64,000 nt of DNA from Bacilli bacterium (GTDB lineage: Bacteria > Bacillota_I > Bacilli_A > RFN20 > UBA1709): NCBI GenBank assembly GCA_017457045.1, contig JAFTIF010000003.1, positions 367,650 to 431,649 of the forward strand, read 5' to 3'. This document shows, in pieces, positions 36,309 to 43,701 of this stretch. Within the stretch, counting starts at the first letter, position 1; each line of letters opens with the position of its first letter. The notes beneath the pieces were generated by a model. That model was not told where the DNA came from, did no database searches, and saw only the letters and a program-made list of their open reading frames with translations. The position numbers were made by a program, and so were the translations under genes.

Positions 36309-37128
36309 AATTTGAACTATATAATGAATTTAATGAATCTTCATCATATTTACCTTCTTCGAATGTTTTAAGTAATCCTTTATCATATTCTAAATAGAAA
36401 TAGTTAGGAAGTTTATCTAACTTGCTCTCTTCATCATAGATATAATTAATACGATTAAGTAATCTATCCAAGTCTGATTCATCAAATTTGCTACAATCCA
36501 TATAATAACCTACATAGTTTTTATTGTTTTGATAATAATTTCTTAAAAAAGTATCGTATTCTTGATCACCTTTTAAACTAAAGAACATTTTAAATGAATC
36601 TTTATTAGCTGTTTTTCTTGTATAGTTATAATAATAATCAAATGAAATATAGTTTACTTGATATAAATAAGATAGTTCTTCCACGGATTGATTACCTATA
36701 AAAGCATCAACCAATTCTCCTTGAATTACTTTACCAACACTTGGAGTATATAATTCATTTACAACAAACTCTCTTTCTAAATAATAGTCTTTTCCTAAGC
36801 AACTAGAAAAATGAGATGCCATAGTTAATCTGTCTTGTGCATACATTTCATCATAGTCAATATAGAAAATACCGAAATCTGGATATGTTTCAAAAAATGT
36901 TTTAACTGTACCATAAAATTTCTTACATGATGAACAATTTCCTTTTTTTACAAAGAAAATAAAACTTTCATAATTATTCTTTTTGGCAATATATTGATCA
37001 AAAGTAATCTCAATATATCTTCCCTCTTCCTTATAAGAGTTTAATACTTCATCGCCTGAACTGCAGCTTACTAAACCAAACACTAATAAAGCAGATAATA
37101 ATATTTTTTTAATTTTCATCTTTTTCAT
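36307..37128 (-). CDS. Thioredoxin-like lipoprotein (CxxC), paralogue 2
   Basis: 273 aa from the ATG at 37126-37128, just after GGAAAGAG; earlier in-frame codons lie deeper in apbE. Lipobox LVSC (Cys22), then RYIEITFDQY, SFIFFVKKGNCSSC with redox pair Cys65-Cys68, and a GYYMDCSKFD block. These features align one-to-one with the paralogue at 29922-30752. It overlaps the apbE 3' end by 20 bp, so the two are translationally coupled, which links this dithiol lipoprotein to flavin transfer. Confidence 0.78.
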   Translation of the reverse strand: MKKMKIKKILLSALLVFGLVSCSSGDEVLNSYKEEGRYIEITFDQYIAKKNNYESFIFFVKKGNCSSCKKFYGTVKTFFETYPDFGIFYIDYDEMYAQDRLTMASHFSSCLGKDYYLEREFVVNELYTPSVGKVIQGELVDAFIGNQSVEELSYLYQVNYISFDYYYNYTRKTANKDSFKMFFSLKGDQEYDTFLRNYYQNNKNYVGYYMDCSKFDESDLDRLLNRINYIYDEESKLDKLPNYFYLEYDKGLLKTFEEGKYDEDSLNSLYSSN

Positions 37129-38410
37129 CACTCTTTCCAACAATTTTTTCTTCATTTATTTTAACTTTGCTTGTATTAAAGCTCATAATTTTACTTTTAT
37201 ATCCTTCAGTATAATAAATATCTAAGGTTTTTGAAACTTCATCATACTCACGTTCAATAATAAAATCAATTTCAATACCAAAATGTTTTCCTACATTAGT
37301 TGATATTTCAAACATTTTATCTAAATCTTCAATATTAAATAAAGCAGTTGATAATCCATCAAGAACATCACTTCTGGAACTTGAAACTATGGAAATCACT
37401 CTTTGATAATTTTCAGGATATCCTGTAAATGGGTTTAAAATGTGATGTCTATATATCTTTCTATCGTTTTCATCTTTTATATAGAAGCAGTTTTCATAAT
37501 CTCCAGATGTAGACAAAGCATAAGTTCCTTCTAATTTAACGTTTGCAAATGAAATTGGAAACATTCCATTTTTATAAGGAGAAGATAAACCCATAACCCA
37601 ATAATCTCTATCAGGTGAAGGATTTTTGCCAACTGTATATACAGAACTACTTCCACCATCAATCATTAATGAAGTATTGAAACTATCTAACATATCTTTT
37701 GTTTTTTCTATTGCATATCCTTTAGCAATAGCACCTAAACTTAAAGTTACTTTTTCAACATCTTTATATTTTTTAAATTCAATTGTATTTTCCTCTTGAT
37801 TAATAATTAAATAATTTTCTAAATCTTCAAAAGGAATAATTGCTTCTAATCCTTTATTAACTTCATCCAATGTAATATCTACGCCTTCAGAAGCAAAAGG
37901 AGAAAAGCGATTATGAATTTTACCATCAACTTCATATGTATTCCATTCATCGATTAATACTCCCATCGTAGGATTAAAATATCCTTCAGTTAATTTTGAT
38001 AATTCAATAGATAAAGTAAGTAGTTTTTCTAAATCATCATCAATCTTTAATACTTCCCCTTTACCATAGCTATCGTTTATAGATTTTAAATTAATTAGAA
38101 GATTATCATTCGAATCTTTATATGAATTATATCGATCAAACAAAGAATGAAGACGTTGTATTTCCTTTTCATATACTGGGAAAACTTTATTATTATCAGC
38201 TTCAGAAAAAACTCTTAATCCCATAGAGGTATTAAAAGGTGTAACTACTTTTTTATCCGCTGTTAAAATATTAGATACATATGAATCAACCACTTCATAT
38301 TCTGTACTATCTACATATGAAGAAGATGAAGATGTTGAAATATGAATTTCACATCCAGCTAATAAAACTGATATTAATGCTAAACTAATTAAATTAAATT
38401 TTCTCATCAT
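37109..38410 (-). CDS. apbE: FAD:protein FMN transferase ApbE (lipoprotein)
   Basis: 433 aa from the ATG at 38408-38410 with AAGGA upstream. Lipobox LAGC, a short Ser-rich linker, then an ApbE domain: TPFNTSMGLRVF, the LSLGAIAKGYAIEKTKD block, MIDGGSSSVYTVG, HHILNPFTGYP and the SDVLDGLSTALF metal-site region. ApbE moves FMN from FAD onto Thr/Ser of D-x2-3-GA[TS] motifs in exported proteins. Likely targets sit in the same window: RnfD, RnfG (two sites) and the FMN-motif lipoprotein encoded just upstream. Confidence 0.93.
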   Translation of the reverse strand: MMRKFNLISLALISVLLAGCEIHISTSSSSSYVDSTEYEVVDSYVSNILTADKKVVTPFNTSMGLRVFSEADNNKVFPVYEKEIQRLHSLFDRYNSYKDSNDNLLINLKSINDSYGKGEVLKIDDDLEKLLTLSIELSKLTEGYFNPTMGVLIDEWNTYEVDGKIHNRFSPFASEGVDITLDEVNKGLEAIIPFEDLENYLIINQEENTIEFKKYKDVEKVTLSLGAIAKGYAIEKTKDMLDSFNTSLMIDGGSSSVYTVGKNPSPDRDYWVMGLSSPYKNGMFPISFANVKLEGTYALSTSGDYENCFYIKDENDRKIYRHHILNPFTGYPENYQRVISIVSSSRSDVLDGLSTALFNIEDLDKMFEISTNVGKHFGIEIDFIIEREYDEVSKTLDIYYTEGYKSKIMSFNTSKVKINEEKIVGKSDEKDEN

Positions 38411-38452
38411 AACCATCCTTTGTCGATAAATAATTATACTATAAATTAACAA

Positions 38453-38484
38453 TAAAAAAAAGGTTTAATTGATAAACCTTTTTT
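38453..38484 (-). terminator. Intrinsic terminator after the FMN-motif lipoprotein gene
   Basis: Stem AAAAGGTTTA / TAAACCTTTT (38457-38466 and 38473-38482) with U tail on the minus strand. Confidence 0.8.
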
Positions 38485-38490
38485 AATTCA

Positions 38491-39297
38491 TTAAATATTG
38501 TTTGCAGCGTGATATTCAATTAAAGAGTTAACAATTCTAATGATGTTGTTTGTTGAAACGCTAGCACCAACAAATGTATCATAAGTAATTTGAGTTGGTT
38601 CTTCTTGATCTAATGGTACACCATTTTCATCAACGCCATCTTTAGTATATTGTTTTAATGTAACTTTTAATTCATTTTCAAGTGCCCAAGCATTGAATTC
38701 ATCTTTATTGATATCATCATATTGATTATATTGGCTTAATTCAGCTTTAGTTTTACCAACTAAAAATGGAATAAATCCTTCTTTAATTGCTTCATAAGTA
38801 ACACCTTTACTACCATCGATATAATAACCGTTAGTACCTGAATCTCCCCAGAAACCTGCATTGTAGTGTCCTGAACCATCTTTTTCAAATGATAATGTTT
38901 GTAATACTACGTCATCTGCAACACCACTTGTTGGAACTGTTAATTCAACATAAGCTGTTTGCCAGTAGTTTACTTCAGGTGCTCTACATGTACATGATAA
39001 GTAAGTTACTTGGTATTTGTAATAATCAATTGCATTATATTCATAATTTACAATACCAAAGAATGCCCATTCGTCTTTTGGACCATTGATATGTGTAAAT
39101 GGAATTAATGTGATTTTATTACCCTTTAAGTTTAAGAATTTCCATTGAGGATCGTTTTCAAAATATTCGTTAACTGAATCTAAATCTAAGCTTCCACCGC
39201 CACATGCACCGCTTTCATTACATGTACCGTTAACTCCACATGAAGCTAAACCAACTAATAATGAAAATGCAGTTAAAAATTTAAATACTTTTTTCAT
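38491..39297 (-). CDS. Lipoprotein with C-terminal FMN-attachment motif
   Basis: 268 aa. Signal peptide with lipobox LASC (Cys20), then a Cys/Gly-rich segment (CNESGACGGG). The middle ~180 residues are not recognisable. The C-terminus holds DTFVGASVST (Asp240, Gly244, Ala245, Ser246), which lines up with the flavinylation motifs of RnfG and RnfD here and is followed by the usual helix. Ser would be the FMN acceptor in place of Thr. With apbE next door, a PplA-like mobile extracellular flavoprotein is the most likely role, but this is inferred from the motif. Confidence 0.65.
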   Translation of the reverse strand: MKKVFKFLTAFSLLVGLASCGVNGTCNESGACGGGSLDLDSVNEYFENDPQWKFLNLKGNKITLIPFTHINGPKDEWAFFGIVNYEYNAIDYYKYQVTYLSCTCRAPEVNYWQTAYVELTVPTSGVADDVVLQTLSFEKDGSGHYNAGFWGDSGTNGYYIDGSKGVTYEAIKEGFIPFLVGKTKAELSQYNQYDDINKDEFNAWALENELKVTLKQYTKDGVDENGVPLDQEEPTQITYDTFVGASVSTNNIIRIVNSLIEYHAANNI

Positions 39298-39363
39298 AAT
39301 TTTTCCTCCATTAATACATACTATATAATATCATATTGATATTATTATTGCAATAAATAATCA

Positions 39364-39969
39364 TTATTCTACAGGTGTTAATTTTTCAGTAAAGTTATAA
39401 TCAATTGAAAAACTAATATCTAGAGAATTACCTGGAACTAAATTCTTTGGATCATCTAAATTTCGATATGCTAAGATAAAACCAGAATTATTAGCAAATC
39501 CACCAACGTTATATAAATTCTTCGGATCATATCCATATTGTTTTAAAAGATTAAATAAATATGAACATTCGGATCCTTCTTCAGAAATTGCTAATATTAT
39601 TTTATCTTTAGGAAATAAATGATTTAAATATTGTTCAGATTCAATAAAATTAGGAATAAATGAACCAGTTTGTCCGCTGCTAGTCATTTCAAATAATGTC
39701 TTGTCATTAATTCTACTCGCAATTAAATCATAATAAGGAACAAATTGGAAACCAGCAACATAGCCATATTTAATAATACTTGAATATGGTCTTACATCAA
39801 CATACATAACATCATCAATAAATAAATACTCATCTAAGTTATGTGGTTGAACTGAGGAATCTCTTACTGAAAAGCCTTCCGGATTAACTTTTTCAGGAAT
39901 TTTCTTTTCTACATTACTACAACCTACGATAAATAATAAAAATAATGTCAAAATAATTTTTCTTTTCAT
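39364..39969 (-). CDS. Rhodanese-like lipoprotein, catalytic Cys replaced by Ser
   Basis: 201 aa from the ATG at 39967-39969 after AGAGG. Lipobox IVGC. The rhodanese fold shows in YVDVRPYSSI, AGFQFVPYYDL and the YGYDPKNLYNVGG end. At the active-site loop it reads ILAISEEGSECSY, where the paralogue upstream reads IFAMCQVGGRVAN. The sulfur-carrying Cys is therefore Ser, with another Cys six residues later. It may bind but not transfer sulfur. It follows the intact rhodanese gene after a terminator. Confidence 0.75.
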   Translation of the reverse strand: MKRKIILTLFLLFIVGCSNVEKKIPEKVNPEGFSVRDSSVQPHNLDEYLFIDDVMYVDVRPYSSIIKYGYVAGFQFVPYYDLIASRINDKTLFEMTSSGQTGSFIPNFIESEQYLNHLFPKDKIILAISEEGSECSYLFNLLKQYGYDPKNLYNVGGFANNSGFILAYRNLDDPKNLVPGNSLDISFSIDYNFTEKLTPVE

Positions 39970-39981
39970 ATACAAACCTCT

Positions 39982-40009
39982 AAAAAAAGGAGAGTAGAAC
40001 TCCCCTTTT
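39982..40009 (-). terminator. Terminator between the two rhodanese lipoprotein genes
   Basis: Arms GGGGAG / CTCTCC (one G-U pair) with a five-base loop and a U7 tail on the minus strand. Readthrough could still feed the Cys-less paralogue. Confidence 0.75.
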
Positions 40010-40028
40010 AGTATTCAACTTTTAATTA

Positions 40029-40619
40029 CTATTTCTTTGTGAATTTTGTGTAATCGTAAGTGATTGATGGAACTGTTGTATCAGTTGAAACTGTTAAACC
40101 TAAACCATCTTGAACATCGTTTTGACCACCGATATTGTAGCATCTTGTCATATCATAGCCTAAGAAAGCTAATAATTTCATGAAGTTAGCAACACGGCCA
40201 CCAACTTGACACATAGCAAAGATTGCTTTGTCTTTTGGGAATACTTTTTCAAATTCAGTTACTGATTCATTGTATCTTGCTTTGAATGTAACGTTGTTGT
40301 CTTCTGTATAGAATAATTGATCATCGTTACCACAAATAACTTTGAACCATGAGAATGAAATGAATCCTTCGATGTGTCCAGCTGCATAACCTTCTGCTTC
40401 GTTTCTTAAGTCAACATAAACAACGTCTTTTCTGCCCATGTAGTCTGCTAAAGCTTCTGCACCTTCATATAATGTAGGGTTAATTGTTAATTTACATTCT
40501 GCTGATTTATAAGTTGTTGAACCTTCTTCTCCCCATGCTTTTGGTAATGGTTTAGAACAACCAGCTAATGTAACAACTGCCATAACTAAAGCTGCTAATA
40601 ATCCAAATCTTTTTTTCAT
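40029..40619 (-). CDS. Rhodanese-like lipoprotein (intact active-site Cys)
   Basis: 196 aa from the ATG at 40617-40619 after GGAGG. Lipobox LAGC, then a single rhodanese domain: VVYVDLRNEAEGYAAGHIEGFISF, active loop MCQVGGR, and the LGYDMTRCYNIGGQ end. Extracytosolic rhodanese domains can handle sulfane sulfur or persulfides. It has two tandem promoters of its own directly downstream of the rnf operon terminator, so it may be highly or separately expressed. Confidence 0.82.
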   Translation of the reverse strand: MKKRFGLLAALVMAVVTLAGCSKPLPKAWGEEGSTTYKSAECKLTINPTLYEGAEALADYMGRKDVVYVDLRNEAEGYAAGHIEGFISFSWFKVICGNDDQLFYTEDNNVTFKARYNESVTEFEKVFPKDKAIFAMCQVGGRVANFMKLLAFLGYDMTRCYNIGGQNDVQDGLGLTVSTDTTVPSITYDYTKFTKK

Positions 40620-40666
40620 TTTATAATTCCTCCTAAAAAATTTGTTTTGCATTTTTTTGCATCCTA

Positions 40667-40695
40667 ATTATACTATAATTAAATAAGACATTCAA
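40667..40695 (-). promoter_or_regulatory. Rhodanese gene promoter P1 (proximal)
   Basis: -35 TTGAAT (40695-40690), 17-bp spacer, perfect -10 TATAAT (40672-40667) on the minus strand. Confidence 0.75.
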
Positions 40696-40702
40696 CTAAT
40701 AT

Positions 40703-40731
40703 AATATAATTTTTCTATAAATTATTGTCAA
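40703..40731 (-). promoter_or_regulatory. Rhodanese gene promoter P2 (distal)
   Basis: Perfect -35 TTGACA (40731-40726), 17-bp spacer, -10 TATATT (40708-40703) on the minus strand. It lies in tandem with P1, 36 bp apart. Confidence 0.75.
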
Positions 40732-40763
40732 TTAATTCACAAAGTGTATATTTTTTCACAATC

Positions 40764-40797
40764 TTAAAAAAAGGCTTAAAATTTAAGCCTTTTTTAG
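40764..40797 (-). terminator. Intrinsic terminator of the rnf operon
   Basis: Stem AAAGGCTTAAA / TTTAAGCCTTT (40770-40780 and 40782-40792) with U run on the minus strand, just after rnfB. Confidence 0.85.
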
Positions 40798-40801
40798 AAT
40801 A

Positions 40802-41125
40802 CTATAATGTTACTTTAGCGTATGAACCATCAGCACCTGGAGTATTATCCAAGTAATCTTTGATTTCTTGTTTTTTATCAGGTTTAATTACTTTACATCC
40901 TGAAACTGATTTTGCTTCACCATTTACTAAAGCCTCGCCGAATGCAGCACATCCAGCCATACCACATGCACCGCAGTTATAACCAGGTAACATTGCAACA
41001 ACTTGATCTATTCTTTCATCTTGTTCTACTTTTAAGAATTTAGATGCAACTGCTAATAATAATCCTAATACTGCTGATACAGCTAATAAGATAGCAACTG
41101 CAATTAAGATATTTTTTAAATCCAT
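40802..41125 (-). CDS. rnfB: Short RnfB-like iron-sulfur membrane protein
   Basis: 107 aa, against about 180-300 in known RnfB. One N-terminal membrane helix (residues 5-28), then the RnfB/NqrF-type cluster motif NCGACGMAGC with Cys51, Cys54, Cys59 and Cys77 for one 4Fe-4S cluster. The protein then ends: the ferredoxin domains (CxxCxxCxxxCP) that pass electrons in RnfB are absent. The stop is clean and is followed by the operon terminator, so this is not a frameshift seen at the sequence level. Last gene of rnfD-G-E-A-x-B. Confidence 0.85.
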   Translation of the reverse strand: MDLKNILIAVAILLAVSAVLGLLLAVASKFLKVEQDERIDQVVAMLPGYNCGACGMAGCAAFGEALVNGEAKSVSGCKVIKPDKKQEIKDYLDNTPGADGSYAKVTL

Positions 41126-41129
41126 AATC

Positions 41130-41312
41130 TTATTTCTCCTTTTTTGAAGTATTTTTTAAACATGTTGTAATTGGACAGTTTTCACATTCTGCCTCAAGAT
41201 CTTCACAACCTTCAGGTTTAGGTGTTTTTCTATTTGCAATAAAGCAAACTAAGAACAAACCTATCATGATTACTAAAACGACAACTGTTCCAATTATTTG
41301 TTCTTGTCCCAT
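41130..41312 (-). CDS. 60-aa Cys-rich membrane peptide inside the rnf operon (unknown)
   Basis: 60 aa: one N-terminal membrane helix (residues 6-26) and a short charged tail with Cys36, Cys43, Cys46 and Cys51 in the order C-x6-C-x2-C-x4-C. Four Cys in such a tail could hold an iron-sulfur cluster or zinc. It starts 3 bp after rnfA and ends 4 bp before rnfB, so it is part of the operon. Single-span Cys-tailed peptides also occur beside feoB, so metal binding is a fair guess. I know no named Rnf subunit like this. Confidence 0.7.
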   Translation of the reverse strand: MGQEQIIGTVVVLVIMIGLFLVCFIANRKTPKPEGCEDLEAECENCPITTCLKNTSKKEK

Positions 41313-41315
41313 ATC

Positions 41316-41900
41316 CTATGCGATACCAGCAAAGCCTGAGAATGCCATTGCCATGATACCAGCAATAATTAATGCGATTGCAGCACCTTTAAAAGCTTTT
41401 GGAATTGGAGCATATTCGATTTTTTCACGAACTCCAGCAAAGATATACATAACAAGAATATAACCAAGACCGATTGCAACTGCGTAAACTAATGTTTGAA
41501 GCAAGTTATAAGATTGTGTTACGTTAACATAGTTAGCAACACCCATGATTGCACAGTTAGTTGTGATAAGTGGTAAATAAATACCTAATACTTTATATAA
41601 AGCAGGCATATATTTTTTAATAACCATTTCACAGAATTGTACTAATGTAGCTATAACTAAAATAAATACAATTGTTGATAAGAATTCAATTCCCAATGGA
41701 ATTAATACTAAGTTATATAATAACCAAGTAACTAAGCTTGAAAGTACTAAAACGAATAATACTGCTAAGCCCATACCTAATGAACTAGATTTTTTCTTAG
41801 AAACACCAATAAATGAACAAATTCCTAAGAATTGAGAAAGTAATACGTTATTAACTAAGATTGCACCGATTGCTAGTGAAATAATTTCTGCGAATGACAT
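41316..41900 (-). CDS. rnfA: Electron transport complex subunit RnfA
   Basis: 194 aa, six membrane helices, normal length. RnfA and RnfE form the inverted pair that holds a membrane 2Fe-2S cluster between Cys residues: here LLSQFLGICSFIG and LITTNCAIMGVAN carry these conserved Cys. The start overlaps the rnfE stop as TAATG, giving translational coupling. Confidence 0.95.
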   Translation of the reverse strand: MSFAEIISLAIGAILVNNVLLSQFLGICSFIGVSKKKSSSLGMGLAVLFVLVLSSLVTWLLYNLVLIPLGIEFLSTIVFILVIATLVQFCEMVIKKYMPALYKVLGIYLPLITTNCAIMGVANYVNVTQSYNLLQTLVYAVAIGLGYILVMYIFAGVREKIEYAPIPKAFKGAAIALIIAGIMAMAFSGFAGIA

Positions 41901-42574
41901 TATTTAGCATCTCCTTTCTTAGCTTTTCTATCTTTTAATGCAGCGATAACTGCTAAAATAACACCCATAGTTACAAATGCACCAGCTGCAGATGTAAAGA
42001 ATGAAATTCTAAATTGAGGTAAAAATTCTTCTTTTAAGAAATTAAATGTAACAGATTGAGTTGAATCAAAAGGATTTGATAATGTAATTGATAAAGTACC
42101 AACAACTTCTCTAATTGCTGAGATAATTAATAATGCTAAACCATAACCTAATGATTGACCTAAAGCATCTATAATTGAAGGAACAACTTTATTTTTACTT
42201 GCAAATGCTTCTGCTCTACCTAAAATAATACAGTTAACAACAATTAAGTTTACAAATGTTGATAATGAATTATATAATGCTGGCATAAATGCTTGCATTA
42301 ATAATGAAACACAAGTAACAAATGATGCTACAACAATAATATAAACAGGAATTCTGATTTCATCTGGTACAATTTTTCTAATTAAAGAAATTGTAATGTT
42401 AGATAAAACTAATACGAATGTGAAAGCCATTGTCATACCAACAGCATTCATAATAGAAGTAGTAATAGCTAATGCTGGACATAGACCTAATAATTGGATA
42501 AATAATGGGTTTCCGGAAAAGATACCTTCTTTAAAGATTGAACCTAAAGAAACTTTATTTTCATTTTTACTCAT
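41900..42574 (-). CDS. rnfE: Electron transport complex subunit RnfE
   Basis: 224 aa from the ATG at 42572-42574, eight bases after GGAGG; a GTG three codons earlier overlaps that site. Six membrane helices, with the paired Cys motifs LLGLCPALAIT and LIVVNCIILGRAEAFA that match RnfA. It completes the central electron-passing pair of the complex. Confidence 0.95.
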   Translation of the reverse strand: MSKNENKVSLGSIFKEGIFSGNPLFIQLLGLCPALAITTSIMNAVGMTMAFTFVLVLSNITISLIRKIVPDEIRIPVYIIVVASFVTCVSLLMQAFMPALYNSLSTFVNLIVVNCIILGRAEAFASKNKVVPSIIDALGQSLGYGLALLIISAIREVVGTLSITLSNPFDSTQSVTFNFLKEEFLPQFRISFFTSAAGAFVTMGVILAVIAALKDRKAKKGDAK

Positions 42575-42586
42575 CTTGTCCACCTC

Positions 42587-43690
42587 CTATTTACTACCAA
42601 ATGCTCTTGTATGAGCATTAACTACAGCTTTAATGTTATTTTTAATTGCAGTAGAAGTAAATGTTGCACCAATAATTTTATCTTCTGCACCACCAACAGC
42701 TGCTGATAATTCACTGATTGATAAACCATTAAATTGATTCATCCATTCATTATCTCCTAATGCTGGTTGAGGATTAGGCATATCTTTCATTGAGTCTGAT
42801 GATGATAAAACAACAATTTTACTATTTTTCCAATCTTTATCAAACATATAAGCTAATTTGAATTTTTGGTCTGCTCTTTGGTGATCTGCAACTTCACAGT
42901 TATAAACACCTTCTACAAGATAAATATAACCTACTGTTGCTTCACTTGCGTCTTTAATTTCAATAAATTGAATAAAGCCCATTGTTTGCATAATGCTTTC
43001 ATATTTACCAGTATTTGTTTTTAATTTTTCAACAAATGTTTCTGTACCATCAGCTAAAGTTTGTCCTTCAGCTAGTGCTAATTTTGTAATTTCACCATCT
43101 GTTAATTCAATACCAGTAGACTCTTCACCTAAGATATTTTCTCTATGGAACTTAACTGCTTTTTGAACTCCATCAACAACACCTGATAATGAAACTGTAG
43201 CACCAACTTTTAAGTCAGCAACTGCAGAAATATCATCAAATGAAGCATCTTTGAAATTATCTAAAACGTTATTTGTTACAAGTTTATTCCAATAATCTCC
43301 AGTTTCTGATTGAGATAAAACTTTTAAATTTAATACTTTTTGTTCTTTAGCAGAAATGACAACAATCATAACGATATCACCATTTCTACCGCTTCCAGCT
43401 ACTTGATAAGCGTAAGCAAATACTTCATTATCAACTGTAACTTCTTTTACAGAAGAAAGTTTGTGTTGTCCTAAAACTTCTGCATCTAAATCAGGTGTTA
43501 AATCTTTTGTTGTATCTGTAGCAGGATCCATTTCAGGAATTAATTCAGAAATTGCAGCGTTTGCTTCTAAGTTAATTCTTTCTTGAATGATAGGATTTGT
43601 TACTTCATAAACAACACCTAATGCACCAGCACAAATTGCGCCAACGATTCCTAATACTAAAGGAAATTTTACAAAGCTATTAATTTTCAT
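42587..43690 (-). CDS. rnfG: RnfG with two FMN-binding domains
   Basis: 367 aa from the ATG at 43688-43690 after GGAGG; about 1.8 times the usual ~200 aa. One N-terminal membrane helix, then two FMN-binding domains in tandem. The first ends in DLKVGATVS (Asp159, Thr165), the second in DKIIGATFT (Asp337, Thr343), each followed by the expected helix. Both Thr are predicted ApbE flavinylation sites, so the subunit may carry two covalent FMNs outside the membrane. The second copy is diverged, so the duplication is not recent. Confidence 0.9.
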   Translation of the reverse strand: MKINSFVKFPLVLGIVGAICAGALGVVYEVTNPIIQERINLEANAAISELIPEMDPATDTTKDLTPDLDAEVLGQHKLSSVKEVTVDNEVFAYAYQVAGSGRNGDIVMIVVISAKEQKVLNLKVLSQSETGDYWNKLVTNNVLDNFKDASFDDISAVADLKVGATVSLSGVVDGVQKAVKFHRENILGEESTGIELTDGEITKLALAEGQTLADGTETFVEKLKTNTGKYESIMQTMGFIQFIEIKDASEATVGYIYLVEGVYNCEVADHQRADQKFKLAYMFDKDWKNSKIVVLSSSDSMKDMPNPQPALGDNEWMNQFNGLSISELSAAVGGAEDKIIGATFTSTAIKNNIKAVVNAHTRAFGSK

Positions 43691-43701
43691 AATCTTTCCT
43701 C

